Source: Streptomyces sp. NBC_00094
Lineage (GTDB): Bacteria > Actinomycetota > Actinomycetes > Streptomycetales > Streptomycetaceae
Assembly: GCF_026343125.1 (NCBI RefSeq)
Contig: NZ_JAPEMB010000001.1
Coordinates: 434,001-498,000, forward strand
DNA: 64,000 nt
Direction: 5' to 3'
The notes under the pieces are model-generated. The model was not told where the DNA came from. It did no database searches and worked only from the letters and a program-made list of their open reading frames with translations. The position numbers and the translations under genes are program-made. Below, one piece after another: positions 30,786-39,561 of the stretch. The number at the start of each line of letters is the position of its first letter. Within the stretch, counting starts at the first letter, position 1.

Positions 30786-30865
30786 AGCTTGGCCACCCCC
30801 TTGGCGATGAAGGCCACCAGCGCGAAGACCGCGACCGTGATGACGACGAAGGCCACGTCGGCCAT
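30782..30865 (-). CDS. 27-residue membrane peptide leading the kdp operon
   Basis: A tiny ORF, MADVAFVVITVAVFALVAFI followed by AKGVAKL, forms one hydrophobic helix with a basic tail, the same design as KdpF. Its TGA overlaps the kdpF GTG, and it is the first cistron after the promoter. Similar mini-ORFs are, to my recollection, seen upstream of kdpF in other actinomycetes. It may be an extra Kdp accessory peptide or a translation leader. It has no counterpart in front of kdpF2. Confidence 0.75.
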   Translation of the reverse strand: MADVAFVVITVAVFALVAFIAKGVAKL

Positions 30866-30950
30866 CGTGAGCTCCCGGATGCAGGAAGAAGGAAGAACGG
30901 ATTCTCGGACGAGACGAGAAAACCGCGTTTCAGCCAAGGAACGGCTCTCG

Positions 30951-30999
30951 TTAACGTCCCTCTTACGCCCCGCAGCGTGCTCTTGACGCGTCCCCTACG
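30951..30999. promoter_or_regulatory. Tandem KdpE-type direct repeats, kdp operon
   Basis: TTAACG-TCCCT-CTTACG (30951-30967) and TTGACG-CGTCC-CCTACG (30983-30999) are 11-bp-period direct repeats, exactly 32 bp apart. They lie 86-134 bp upstream of the first kdp cistron. The same arrangement precedes kdpF2, kdpB2 and the KimA-like gene. Confidence 0.72.
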
Positions 31000-31059
31000 G
31001 CTTCATGGCTCCCGGCTCGGAACCAGGTCACTCCCCCGCCCCCTCGGCGCCCCGGAGGG

Positions 31060-31577
31060 TGCGGCTGTACCCCGGACATCAGCACGTCCAACCCCTGGCG
31101 GCTCGTCGCCATGACGACCCGGTCCCCGGCACGCAGTACCCTGCCGTGCACCGGCCGCCAGTCGAACCCGGGCATCCGGTCGAGGCGGAACCCTGCCAGG
31201 GTGTCCCCGGCTGGCGCCGGGGCACGGCCCCCGCCCCTACCGCGAGTACCCGCCACTCGTTCCCCCGGAACGCTTCGTGGACCGAGCGGCCCTCCAGCTC
31301 GGGGTGGCCGGCCACGTCGACGGCCGTGAAGAGCAGCGAACCGCGCTCGACCGGCATGACGCCCAGCACGTGGCGTCCCATCATCGCGGCGGCGAACGCC
31401 GGCGCCGCGAGGGCGGAGACGCTGCGGCTGCGGGTGAGCGCGCCGGGATACGAGGCGCGCATCGTGGCGGAGACCGTGGCGGCGAAGTCGTCGTCGTACA
31501 GCCGCACGACCACCGGATCGTCGGGTTGATCTCCCGGGCGGCCATCGCGATGTCGAGGTTCTCGCCGCGCGGGGCTC
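31060..31577 (-). pseudogene. RCK/TrkA-type NAD-binding potassium channel fragment
   Basis: Read on the minus strand, ENLDIAMAAREINP is followed, after a frameshift, by DDPVVVRLYDDDFAATV, then RSRSVSALAAPAFAAAMMG and LEGRSVHEAFRGNEWRVLAVG. A second frameshift leads to the terminal DWRPVHGRVLRAGDRVVMATS. These are the C-terminal pieces of an actinobacterial RCK/TrkA_N potassium-channel regulator. The N-terminal half, including any pore, is absent. It lies directly upstream of the kdp promoter, so the region once held another K+ gene. Confidence 0.65.
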
Positions 31578-31706
31578 GTCGTGTTCGCGCAGCATGCGCA
31601 TGACGGTGGCCGGGGCTGGGTGCTGGCCGCCCTTCTTGCCGGTTCGGATGACGAGGCGGGAGGCGATCTCGCGCAGCGAGAGGCGTTCGTCGTCGCGCAT
31701 GCGCAG
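31574..31706 (-). pseudogene. Site-specific recombinase C-terminal fragment
   Basis: About 42 codons (MRDDERLSLREIASRLVIRT, then PAPATVMRMLREHDE) match the tail of serine-recombinase-family proteins, where a Hin-type helix-turn-helix contains SLREIA and PATVMRML. It is cut off on the left by the RCK fragment and on the right near 31706 by the Drr regulator gene. A relic of a mobile element marking a recombination junction. Confidence 0.5.
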
Positions 31707-31721
31707 GGCGGCATGACCCGC

Positions 31722-32456
31722 TCAGTCGGTTTCGGATGTCTCTCGAGGGCGGGTGGAGTAGATCTTGTGCCAGTACTCGGCCGAGCGGACCAGGTCATCC
31801 ATGACGTGGAGGAGGAACTGGCTCGTGTTGTGAAGTCGAGCGCCGGCGGGGGTGGTGGCGCCGAGTTTCCGGGCTCCGGTCGTGCAAGCCTCGGCGATCT
31901 GGGTCTGGTTGCGCGCGCTGGCCATGATCGATTGGAACACCACGTCGTCTTCGATGGCGTAGCGTTCGGCGCGACTGTGGGGGTCGCGTTCGCGTGTGAC
32001 GAGTGCCTGGTTTTCCAGGTAGCCGATGGCCTTGGAGATGGAGGCGGGGCTGACGTGCAGGCGTCGCACGAGTTCCGCCGAGGTGAGGCTGCCGCTGTCG
32101 GTGGTGAAGAGCGCGGCGAGCACCTTGGCCATCATCGGCGGGAGCCCGGCCTGAACCATCAGTTCCACGCTCTGCGCGCCCACTTCGTCCACGAGCCGTG
32201 GATCGCGCCCGCCGAGGTCGACTCTTCCCGGTGAGGTTGTCGGCGCAGCGGTCCTGTCTTGACGCGCGTGTCGTGCGGCGGCTTGGTGGGCCGCCTCGGC
32301 GTGGTAACCGCGCGGCCCGCCGTTGCGCACCACCTCGCGGGTGACGGTCGAGGTCGGCCGCCCGATACGGCGGCCGATGGCGGCGTAGGTCAGCCCCTCG
32401 CGCAGTCCCGCGGTAATCTGCCGCCGGTCCTGGAGGGTGAGTCTGTCACCAGGCAT
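31722..32456 (-). CDS. HTH_38-winged-helix fusion regulator of the Drr exporter (module 2)
   Basis: A 244-residue regulator with two DNA-binding parts. Residues 4-46 (LTLQDRRQITAGLREGLTYA, IGRRIGRPTSTVTREVVRNGG) match the HTH_38 domain of IS30-type transposases. Residues 95-170 are a MarR/GbsR-like winged helix (SLTSAELVRRLHVSPASISK, AIGYLENQALVTRERD). A C-terminal helical section follows. Start ATG 32456 has GGAGGA upstream. It is divergent from a DrrA/DrrB pair with a TAATGCAACG palindrome between, so it very likely represses the exporter. Paralogue at 54060. Confidence 0.85.
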   Translation of the reverse strand: MPGDRLTLQDRRQITAGLREGLTYAAIGRRIGRPTSTVTREVVRNGGPRGYHAEAAHQAAARHARQDRTAAPTTSPGRVDLGGRDPRLVDEVGAQSVELMVQAGLPPMMAKVLAALFTTDSGSLTSAELVRRLHVSPASISKAIGYLENQALVTRERDPHSRAERYAIEDDVVFQSIMASARNQTQIAEACTTGARKLGATTPAGARLHNTSQFLLHVMDDLVRSAEYWHKIYSTRPRETSETD

Positions 32457-32489
32457 CGAGTGTCCTCCGCTGTTGCCGTCGGAGCCAGC

Positions 32490-32514
32490 TAATGCAACGC
32501 AACCCGTTGCATTA
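32490..32514. promoter_or_regulatory. TAATGCAACG palindromic operator, module 2
   Basis: TAATGCAACG-CAACC-CGTTGCATTA is a perfect 10-bp inverted repeat with a 5-bp spacer. Further half-sites (TGCAACG, CGTTGCAT, ATGCAACG) follow at about 32527, 32571 and 32596. It lies between the divergent regulator and drrA2 starts. The same core occurs at 54000-54025. Confidence 0.78.
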
Positions 32515-32658
32515 GCTGCCATGCCTCATGCAACGATTTACCTCATCTACCTGGGAATATTCCGTTGCATCACGTTAACCTGATTAATGAGTTGATGTAT
32601 GCAACGTAATTTTCACAGAGATGTGAAGGTCCGGAGCTCATCGACGGAAGCGAATCCC

Positions 32659-33627
32659 ATGCCTACCGACCTCGTTCACGCCGCGCTCACGGCGGCCGCA
32701 GTACACAAGGCGTACGGCGACCACGTGGTGCTGAGCGGCATCGACCTCGACATCCCCGCAGGATCGGTCTTCGCGCTACTCGGCCCGAACGGCGCGGGCA
32801 AGACCACGATGGTGCAGATCCTGTCCACGCTCATCCGCGCCGACGCCGGGGAGATGCGGGTCGCCGGCCACGACGTGGTTCGGGATCCGGATGCGGTCCG
32901 TGCCGCGATCGGCGTCACCGGCCAGTTCTCCGCGGTCGACGGCTTCCTCACGGGCGAGGAGAACCTGCTGCTGATGGCCGACCTGCACCACCTTCCCCGC
33001 CGGGAACGACGGCAGTGCGTCACCGACCTGCTGGAGCGTTTCGACCTGGTGGACGCGGCCCGGAAGCCCGCGGCGACGTATTCCGGCGGGATGCGCCGCC
33101 GCCTGGACCTCGCGATGACGCTGGTCGGCCGACCCCGGGTGATCTTCCTCGACGAGCCGACCACCGGGCTGGACCCGCGCAGCAGGCAGACCATGTGGGA
33201 GATCATCCGCGGGCTGGTGACCGACGAAGGCGTCACGATCTTCCTCACCACCCAGTACCTCGACGAGGCCGACCAGCTCGCCGACCGGATCGCGGTGCTG
33301 CACCAGGGAAAGATCGTCGCCCAGGGCACGGCAGAGGAGCTCAAGCGGCAGGTGGGCGGCGGCCACGTCACGCCGCGTTTCGCCGATGCACGCGGCCACG
33401 ACTGTGCGGCCCAGACCTTGGAGGTGGTGTCCCGCAACGATGAGGCTCTCACTCTGCAGGTCGCCAGCCAGGGCGACGTCCGGTCGTTGCGCGCACTCCT
33501 TGACTGGCTCGACCGCCACTCGATCGCCGTGAACGAACTCCAGGTCCACACCCCCGATCTCAACGACGTCTTCTTCGCGCTGACAGCCAACCCCGTCGCG
33601 GAAGCGGAACAGGAGCCCGCCCGATGA
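32659..33627 (+). CDS. DrrA-type ABC exporter ATPase (module 2)
   Basis: A 322-residue ATPase: Walker A GPNGAGKTT, VTGQFSAVDGFLTGEENLLLM, YSGGMRRRLDLAMT, Walker B VIFLDEPTTGLD, and the DrrA tail ending TPDLNDVFFALTANP. ATG 32659 with GGAAG upstream is preferred to an upstream in-frame ATG at 32599, which sits inside operator half-sites. Close to identical with the copy at 52881-53843, and less like module 1. Confidence 0.92.
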   Translation: MPTDLVHAALTAAAVHKAYGDHVVLSGIDLDIPAGSVFALLGPNGAGKTTMVQILSTLIRADAGEMRVAGHDVVRDPDAVRAAIGVTGQFSAVDGFLTGEENLLLMADLHHLPRRERRQCVTDLLERFDLVDAARKPAATYSGGMRRRLDLAMTLVGRPRVIFLDEPTTGLDPRSRQTMWEIIRGLVTDEGVTIFLTTQYLDEADQLADRIAVLHQGKIVAQGTAEELKRQVGGGHVTPRFADARGHDCAAQTLEVVSRNDEALTLQVASQGDVRSLRALLDWLDRHSIAVNELQVHTPDLNDVFFALTANPVAEAEQEPAR

Positions 33628-34415
33628 GCACCGCCACCCACGCGTTCACCGATTCGGCGACCATGCTTCGCCGCCAGTTGCGGCACATGCTGCGCTACCC
33701 GACGCTCACCCTCACCGCCGCCGGGGTCCCGGTGATCTTCCTGCTGCTGTTCGTCTACGTTCTCGGCGACATCCTCGGCAGCGGCCTCGGCGGGCCGTCG
33801 GGCGGCCGGGACACCTACGTGAACTACGTCGTCCCCGGCGTCATTCTGATGACCGCGGCCACCGCGGCCCAGGGCACGGCGATCTCGGTGGCCATGGACA
33901 TGACCGAGGGCATCGTCGCCCGGTTCCGCACCATGGCCATCGCCAGGGTCTCGGTGCTCACCGGCCACGTACTGGGCAGCATGACCCAGACCCTGCTGAG
34001 CATGACCGTCGTCACCGGCGTCGCACTCCTGGTGGGCTTCGAGCCCACCGCGGACTTCGGCGAATGGCTCGGCGCGATCGGCATGCTCGTGCTCATCATC
34101 TTCGCGCTCACCTGGCTGTCGGTCGCGCTGGCCATCATGGCCAAGAGCGTCGCGGCCGCGAGCAACATGCTGACGCCATTGATGATCCTGCCGATGATGG
34201 GCAGCGGATTCGTCCCCACCGAATCGATGCCCGCCGGGCTCAAATGGTTCGCCGGCTACCAGCCGTTCACCCCCTTCATCGAGACCCTGCGCGGACTGCT
34301 GATGGGCACCCCGATCGGCAACAACGCGATTCTCACCATCGGCTGGTGCGCCCTGATCACCCTGGGCGGCTACCTGTGGGCCAAGAAGCTCTACAACCGC
34401 GAGCCCACCCCGTGA
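33624..34415 (+). CDS. DrrB-type ABC-2 exporter permease (module 2)
   Basis: A 263-residue six-helix ABC-2 permease with DMTEGIVARFRTMAIARVSV and GSGFVPTESMPAGLKWFAGYQPFTP. ATGA overlap with drrA2. Nearly the same protein as the module 3 permease at 52069-52884, differing at scattered positions. The cargo is unknown, probably a hydrophobic compound. Confidence 0.92.
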   Translation: MSTATHAFTDSATMLRRQLRHMLRYPTLTLTAAGVPVIFLLLFVYVLGDILGSGLGGPSGGRDTYVNYVVPGVILMTAATAAQGTAISVAMDMTEGIVARFRTMAIARVSVLTGHVLGSMTQTLLSMTVVTGVALLVGFEPTADFGEWLGAIGMLVLIIFALTWLSVALAIMAKSVAAASNMLTPLMILPMMGSGFVPTESMPAGLKWFAGYQPFTPFIETLRGLLMGTPIGNNAILTIGWCALITLGGYLWAKKLYNREPTP

Positions 34416-34420
34416 GCGGC

Positions 34421-34699
34421 TTAGTCGCCGGTTTTTGGACCACTTAGCCAGCCGAGACGAGTCCCCTTGGATACATGTGCGGGTGCTCCGGCTGTTGCCG
34501 GTGACCAGCGGCAGTCTCCGGTCTGCACGCCGACGCGACCGTCCCTTGTGGTCACGGTGAGCTGCACGACCGGCGTCATGCAGGCGGTAGGCACGAGGTC
34601 CGGCACCGCTGGCCCGGCATGCGCAGCACCCTTGCTCGCCACCAGGTCCCAGTCGCCGTCTACCAGCTTCCAGTTCGCCAACGGCTCTCTGGCGACCAC
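34421..34699 (-). CDS. Hypothetical 92-residue protein or gene remnant
   Basis: A GTG-started frame with natural amino acid use (WKLVDGDWDLVAS, PDLVPTACMTPVVQLTVTT, GVQTGDCRWSPATAG), two Cys and several Trp. It fills the 329-bp gap between drrB2 and kdpD2. No signal peptide or known motif is visible. The ribosome site is weak (GGGGAG about 15 nt upstream). It may be the tail of a lost secreted protein. Not recognised. Confidence 0.35.
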   Translation of the reverse strand: MVAREPLANWKLVDGDWDLVASKGAAHAGPAVPDLVPTACMTPVVQLTVTTRDGRVGVQTGDCRWSPATAGAPAHVSKGTRLGWLSGPKTGD

Positions 34700-34744
34700 T
34701 CTTGCTGCACGTGCTCCCCTTTGCCGCCGAACCTTGACCGCGCG

Positions 34745-37291
34745 TCATCGATCACCCGTTCCATGACCGTCTGCCGTCTCAGACGCGCAGGGCAGCGAGA
34801 CGACCATGGTCAGTCCGCCGCCCGGGGTGTCCTCCGGGGTCAGCGTGCCGGACATGGCCTCGGTGAGGCCGCGAGCGAGGGCCAGGCCGAGGCCGACGCC
34901 CGTGGTGTTGTCCGTATCGCCCAGGCGCTGGAACGGCTCGAAGACCCGCTCCCGGTCACTCGGAGGGAGTCCGGGACCGCGGTCGACGACCCTCAGTTCC
35001 ACCCGGCCGGCGAGGGCGCTCACGGTGAGCAGGACGGGGTGGGCGGTTGGGGCGTAGCGACTGGCGTTGCCCACCAGGTTGGCGATCACGCGTTCGAGTA
35101 GCGGTGGATCGGCGAAGACCGGCGGAGCCTGCTCGAAGCCGTGCAGGACGGGTCGGGGTGCGTCGGAGGGCAGGGTGTCGAGAGCGGCGGACAGGACTTC
35201 TTCCAGGGCCGTGGGGCGGAGTGAGAGGTTCAGGGCGCCCGCCTGGAGGCGGCTCATGTCGAGGAGGTTCTCGATGAGCCGGGCCAGTCGGGCCATGGCC
35301 TCGTCGGCGGTGGCGAGGAGTTCGTCGCGCTCGTCCGGGGTGAACTCGACGTCGGTGCTGCGCAGGGATGCGACGGCGGCCCAGCCGGCGGCGAGGGGGG
35401 TGCGCAGGTCGTGGCTGACGGCGGCGAGAAGGGCCGTACGCATCCGGTCGGCGGCCCGTACGGGCTCCACCTCGGCGGCGGCCTCGGCAAGCCGGGCGTG
35501 CTCGGCGGCCGCGGTGACGTGGGCGGCGAAGGCGGCGAGGACGCGGCGGTCCGAGGACGGCAGGGTCCGGCCGCGCAGGACGAGGAAGTGGCTGTCACCG
35601 ACGGCGACCTGGCTGACGGCCGGCTCGCCCGCATGGGCTGCGGGAAGCTGTGCGGCCGGTACGAGTTCGGCGGACTCGGCGCCGAAGATCTCCCGGGTAC
35701 GGGCGAGCAGATCGGACACCGTGTGGTCACCGCGTACCACCGACCCGGCGAGCGAGGAGAGGGTCTCGGCCTCGGCAGCGGCCCGGGCCGCGCGCCGGGA
35801 CAGGCGCAGGGACCGGTCGACGGCGCCGGCCATGACGGCGGCGACGAGGACGAACACCGCGAGGGCGAGCATGTTGTCCGCGTCGGCGAAGGTGAAGGCG
35901 CCCACGGGTGGGATGAACCAGTAGTTGAGCAGGAGTGATGCGGTGACGGCGGCGACGAGCGCCGAAACGACCCCGCCGAGGCAGGCGACGCCGACGACGG
36001 TGACGAGGAACAGGAGCGCCTCGCTGGTCAGGTTGAACACGCCCCGCGTGTGGTCGAGGAGCACGGTGAGCAGGACCGGCAGGACGAGCCCGGCGAGCGG
36101 CCCGGCAACACGGCGCGAGACCGGCAGCGTATGGCGGCGGGAGGGCAGCAGTCGGCCGTGTCCCGCACGCTCGTGGGTGACCGTGTGGACGTCGATGTCG
36201 CCGGAGAGCGCGACGGTCGTCTCACCGATCCCCCGGCCCGTCAGGAAACGTTCGAGACGGCCGCGCCGACTGGTGCCGAGGATCAGCTGGGTGGCGTTCT
36301 CGGCCCGGGCGAACTCCACGAGGGCCGTGGGGACGTCGTCCCCGACGACGGTGTGGAAGGTGCCGCCGAGGCTCTCCGCGAGCTGCCGCTGACGGGCGAG
36401 GGCCGCGGACGAGGTGCCCGTCGCGAGGCCGTCGCTGCGGACGACGTGCACGGCGAGCAGCCGGCCCTGCGCGGTCCGGGCGGCGATGCGGCTCGCGCGC
36501 CGGATCAGGGTGTCGCCCTCGGGCCCGCCGGTGAGGGCGACGACGATCCGCTCGCGTATCTCCCACACGCCCCCGATGCCGCGCTCGGAACGGTACTTCC
36601 GCAGGGCCTCGTCGACCCGGTCGGCCACCCACAGGAGGGCCAGTTCTCGCAGCGCGATGAGGTTGCCCGTACGGAAGTAGCTGGCGAGGGCCGCATCGAC
36701 GTCCTCGGGCGGGTGGATGTTGCCGTGGGCCATCCGGCGCCGCAGCTCCTGCGGATCCATGTCCACGAGCTCGATCTGGTCGGCACGGCGGACGACCGCG
36801 TCGGGCACTGTCTCGTCCTGCGGCACCCCGGTGATCTTCTCGACGACGTCGCTGAGCGACTCCAGGTGCTGGACGTTGACCGTGGTGACGACGTCGATGC
36901 CGGCCGCCAGCAGCTCCTCGACGTCCTGCCAGCGGTGGGCGTTGCGGTGGCCCGGCGCGTTGGTGCGGGCGAGGTCGTCGACGAGTATCAGGGCAGGTCT
37001 GCGACGCAGGGCCCGGTCGAGGTCCAGGTCGAGGTCGGAGCGGACACGGGCGTCAACGACGGCGCGGGACGGCACCAAGGCCTCCAGGCCGGCGAGCATC
37101 GCCTCGGTGTGCGGGCGGCGGTGGCAGTCGACGACGCCGACGACCACGTCGGCGCCGCGTGCGGCTCGGCGTCGGCCCTCGTCCAGCATCCGGTAGGTCT
37201 TTCCGACACCGGTGGCGGCACCGACAAAGACCTTGAGCCGCCCCGGACTGATCTCCGGGTCGGCGGACTCCGACGGTGCGGCACGGTTCAG
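34745..37291 (-). CDS. kdpD: Second KdpD-type sensor kinase, apparent CTG start
   Basis: An 848-residue KdpD paralogue with all parts: Walker A GAATGVGKT near residue 24, VDDLARTNAPGHRN, a USP-like domain, four membrane helices, H-box AVSHDLRTPLAAGW (His near 626) and HATPase. The first in-frame ATG (37189) would delete Walker A, and no ATG, GTG or TTG lies upstream in frame. A CTG at 37289-37291 overlaps the kdpF2 stop (CTGA) and has GGAG 5-6 nt before it, so it is the likely coupled start. No kdpE follows, so it may share the KdpE at 25445. Confidence 0.85.
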   Translation of the reverse strand: MNRAAPSESADPEISPGRLKVFVGAATGVGKTYRMLDEGRRRAARGADVVVGVVDCHRRPHTEAMLAGLEALVPSRAVVDARVRSDLDLDLDRALRRRPALILVDDLARTNAPGHRNAHRWQDVEELLAAGIDVVTTVNVQHLESLSDVVEKITGVPQDETVPDAVVRRADQIELVDMDPQELRRRMAHGNIHPPEDVDAALASYFRTGNLIALRELALLWVADRVDEALRKYRSERGIGGVWEIRERIVVALTGGPEGDTLIRRASRIAARTAQGRLLAVHVVRSDGLATGTSSAALARQRQLAESLGGTFHTVVGDDVPTALVEFARAENATQLILGTSRRGRLERFLTGRGIGETTVALSGDIDVHTVTHERAGHGRLLPSRRHTLPVSRRVAGPLAGLVLPVLLTVLLDHTRGVFNLTSEALLFLVTVVGVACLGGVVSALVAAVTASLLLNYWFIPPVGAFTFADADNMLALAVFVLVAAVMAGAVDRSLRLSRRAARAAAEAETLSSLAGSVVRGDHTVSDLLARTREIFGAESAELVPAAQLPAAHAGEPAVSQVAVGDSHFLVLRGRTLPSSDRRVLAAFAAHVTAAAEHARLAEAAAEVEPVRAADRMRTALLAAVSHDLRTPLAAGWAAVASLRSTDVEFTPDERDELLATADEAMARLARLIENLLDMSRLQAGALNLSLRPTALEEVLSAALDTLPSDAPRPVLHGFEQAPPVFADPPLLERVIANLVGNASRYAPTAHPVLLTVSALAGRVELRVVDRGPGLPPSDRERVFEPFQRLGDTDNTTGVGLGLALARGLTEAMSGTLTPEDTPGGGLTMVVSLPCASETADGHGTGDR

Positions 37292-37377
37292 AACTTCTCC
37301 GGACGGATCAGCGCGGCCACGAGATAGCCGACGAGGCAGACGGCGACGATCAGTCCGACGATCTTCTCCACGCTCAC
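37288..37377 (-). CDS. kdpF: Second KdpF peptide
   Basis: A 29-residue single-helix peptide (VSVEKIVGLIVAVCLVGYLV, then AALIRPEKF) with the KdpF ending RPEKF. GTG start after AGGGAG. Its TGA overlaps the presumed CTG start of kdpD2. No kdpA or kdpC accompanies it, so it is separated from a KdpA partner here. Direct-repeat operators lie upstream. Confidence 0.85.
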   Translation of the reverse strand: MSVEKIVGLIVAVCLVGYLVAALIRPEKF

Positions 37378-37455
37378 GAGCAACTCACTCCCTGGTGATT
37401 CCCGACGGGTGTCCTGCTGCGAGGAAACCCGGTGCGCGGCGCACGTACGAGCACC

Positions 37456-37515
37456 TTGACGGGTCCCTTGCGCCGTCCCAGCGGATGCTGACGGCGTCTT
37501 GTCGGATCCCTTGCG
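37456..37515. promoter_or_regulatory. Tandem KdpE-type direct repeats, kdpF2-kdpD2
   Basis: TTGACG-GGTCC-CTTGCG (37456-37472), then a triple CTGACG-GCGTC-TTGTCG-GATCC-CTTGCG (37488-37515), all with an 11-bp period. The two blocks start 32 bp apart, as at the main kdp promoter. They lie 80-140 bp upstream of the kdpF2 start. Confidence 0.7.
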
Positions 37516-37528
37516 CGGAGCCGCTCGG

Positions 37529-39107
37529 TCACCGGAATTCGGCGAGGCGCGGTCGCAGCCCAGGACGGCCAGGACGGCGGCGGCGAGGAGGCAGGCCCGC
37601 CCAGGGCAGCCGCCCGGTGAGCGTGTCCCTGCCGTCGGCGGCGGCCGCGTCGAAGGCCCTGCTGTTGATGGCCGTGACCTCGTCGCGGGCTTTCATCCAC
37701 GCGCCGAAATGGGCGTTGGACTTCCCCGGTTCCCAGCTGATGCAGAACGAGACGGCCTCCCGCTCCCTGCCGGCGGCGACCAGGGAGCGAATGGTGCGGT
37801 CGTCCCTCTGGTAGGCCGCGTACGCCTCGATGGTCCGCTCGGCGGCGGCCCGCTCACCGGGGAAGGTGATGTTGTCCAGATCCCGCCGGAACTCGCCGGT
37901 GAACCGCTTGTCCTCGTGGTCCTCCTGGTACGCCTTCCAGGTCTCGCCGAGCCGTGGCTCGTACGAGGGAAGGTCGGCACCCGTCATCCCGTACAGGCTC
38001 TGCGACTTGCCCAGGAACGCCGCCTCCTGGGCAACACGGCGGGCCCGGTCAAGGAGGTAGCGGCTCTCGTCGGCGTTGGCGTCGTAGGCGATCGCGCGAG
38101 CACGGGAGAGCGCGACGACCGAGTCGAAGGCGTCGCGGCGGGCCACCCTGAGCTGCTCGGAGGTGGCGGTGAGTGCCTGGGATCCGAGGAAGACGGCGAG
38201 GAGGGCGCAGGCGGTGGCAGCGACCAGGCCCGGGGTGAGGACGCGGCGGAAGCGGCGCGCGAGGTACCCCTGGAGCAGGGCGAGTACGGCGAGCACGGTG
38301 AGACCGAGGGCCAGGAGCAGGGGCACTTGTATGCCGAGGTCGGATCGTTCGGCCTCGTAGGCGTCCTCAAACTGACGGTTGGTGCCGTCGACGAGACTGC
38401 GGGCCTCGGGCAGCAACCGCTGGGTGAGCAGATCGTTGGCCGTGCGGTAGTTCTCGACGGCGTCCGGTTTGCCGCCGGTGCGGGTGTCGCTCTCCAGGGC
38501 GCGTCCGATGAACTCCTGGTACCGGGCGAAGTCGCCGGTGAGGCGTTCGACGGTGCGCTCGGCCCCGGCGTCGCCGTCCGCTGCCACGCCGAGGGTACGC
38601 AGGTCACGGCTGACGGCCTCGCGTGCCTCGTCGTACAGCTGGATGGCCTCGTCGTATGGGACGGTCATCCGGCCCTTGCCCGCGTCGCCGTTGGCGAGGA
38701 GGGAGTCGACGGCCTGGGCGTCCATGTCGTTGAGGGCGAGGTTGAGACCGGCGGCGCTCACGGTGCGCGGGGGCGTGCTGTCCGGTGACGGCGTCCCAGG
38801 TGTCGGAGGCGGCGAGTCCGGCCGTGATCATCAACCCGACGCAGGCTGCCGTGAGCAGCAGGATCGCCGTACGCACACGCAGCCGGGCGGGCAGCGTGCC
38901 CCACGAGCGGCGGCGCAGGGCCCGAAGGCGACTCCTCACGCGTTCGGGGGCGTTGCCGGCGGGGCTGGCGGACGGGCCGTCCGGGCCGCGACCCCCTCGT
39001 TGTCGCGGACCGGGACGGCCCACCGGTCGTCCAACCGTCGTGGGTGTGGTGGTGACGGTCCGGGCCGTCACGTCCGGACCGTGCGCGCTACCGGCAGTGG
39101 TGGCCAC
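37529..39107 (-). pseudogene. Large sensor-like membrane protein, single frameshift
   Basis: The product would be about 525 residues: cytoplasmic Arg-rich N-terminus, a membrane helix (AILLLTAACVGLMITAGLAA), a long helical extracellular section (AAGLNLALNDMDAQAVDSLL and after), a second helix pair (LLLALGLTVLAVLALLQGYL and VAATACALLAVFLGS), and a second helical domain. GTG 39107 has GGGAGG upstream. Codons for the first helix and for AAGLNLAL are in different frames; removing one C from a run of five at about 38772 joins them. It is either recently inactivated or a sequencing error. Divergent from kdpB2; no kinase domain. Function unknown. Confidence 0.65.
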
Positions 39108-39194
39108 GCATCCCTCCCACCTCACACCTCGGACGGTTGTCCGATCCCCCGTGGTGAGGAGTCTGCGGTCGGTTCCGGCCACCGCCCGACGGCG

Positions 39195-39275
39195 TTGACG
39201 TGGCCCTGACGCTCCTTCGGTCCGATTTGACGTGGCCTTGACGGCGGCGGCCAACAGCCGTCAGAGAGGCGTCAA
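39195..39275. promoter_or_regulatory. KdpE-type direct repeats between divergent kdpB2 and membrane protein
   Basis: TTGACG-TGGCC-CTGACG (39195-39211), TTGACG-TGGCC-TTGACG (39227-39243) and, on the other strand, TTGACG-CCTCT-CTGACG (39259-39275). The three units start exactly 32 bp apart. This is the cleanest occurrence of the motif in the window. Confidence 0.75.
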
Positions 39276-39561
39276 TTCGGGTGTTCTGATGCGACTTCCG
39301 TCTCGTGGTGGGCCTAGCTTTCTTCTCGGTCGCTCACCGGCCGAGGACGTCAGTGGCCTGATCGTCCCGGACCGCGGGGGCGCGGCAGCCCACACCCATC
39401 CGGCCGCCGCGCCTCCGCTCCATGAGCGTCGCTGTCCGTCCGCAGCCACCCCGTGGGCGCCGGGAATTCCCCGTGCGCCCACGGGGCGCGGACGAGGACG
39501 GCCCGTGCTCTCCCGGCCTGCGCCGATCGGGCTGCCGGGCTTCATCAGAAGGTCTTCCGCG

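Noticed and set aside
32599..32661. Upstream ATG 32599 as the start of drrA2
   Set aside because: It lies within the TGCAACG operator half-sites, adds 20 residues without family similarity and lacks a ribosome site; 32659 matches the paralogues.
34745..37189. Start of KdpD2 at ATG 37189
   Set aside because: It would remove Walker A (GAATGVGKT), which is intact in frame upstream; the CTG at 37291 has better support.
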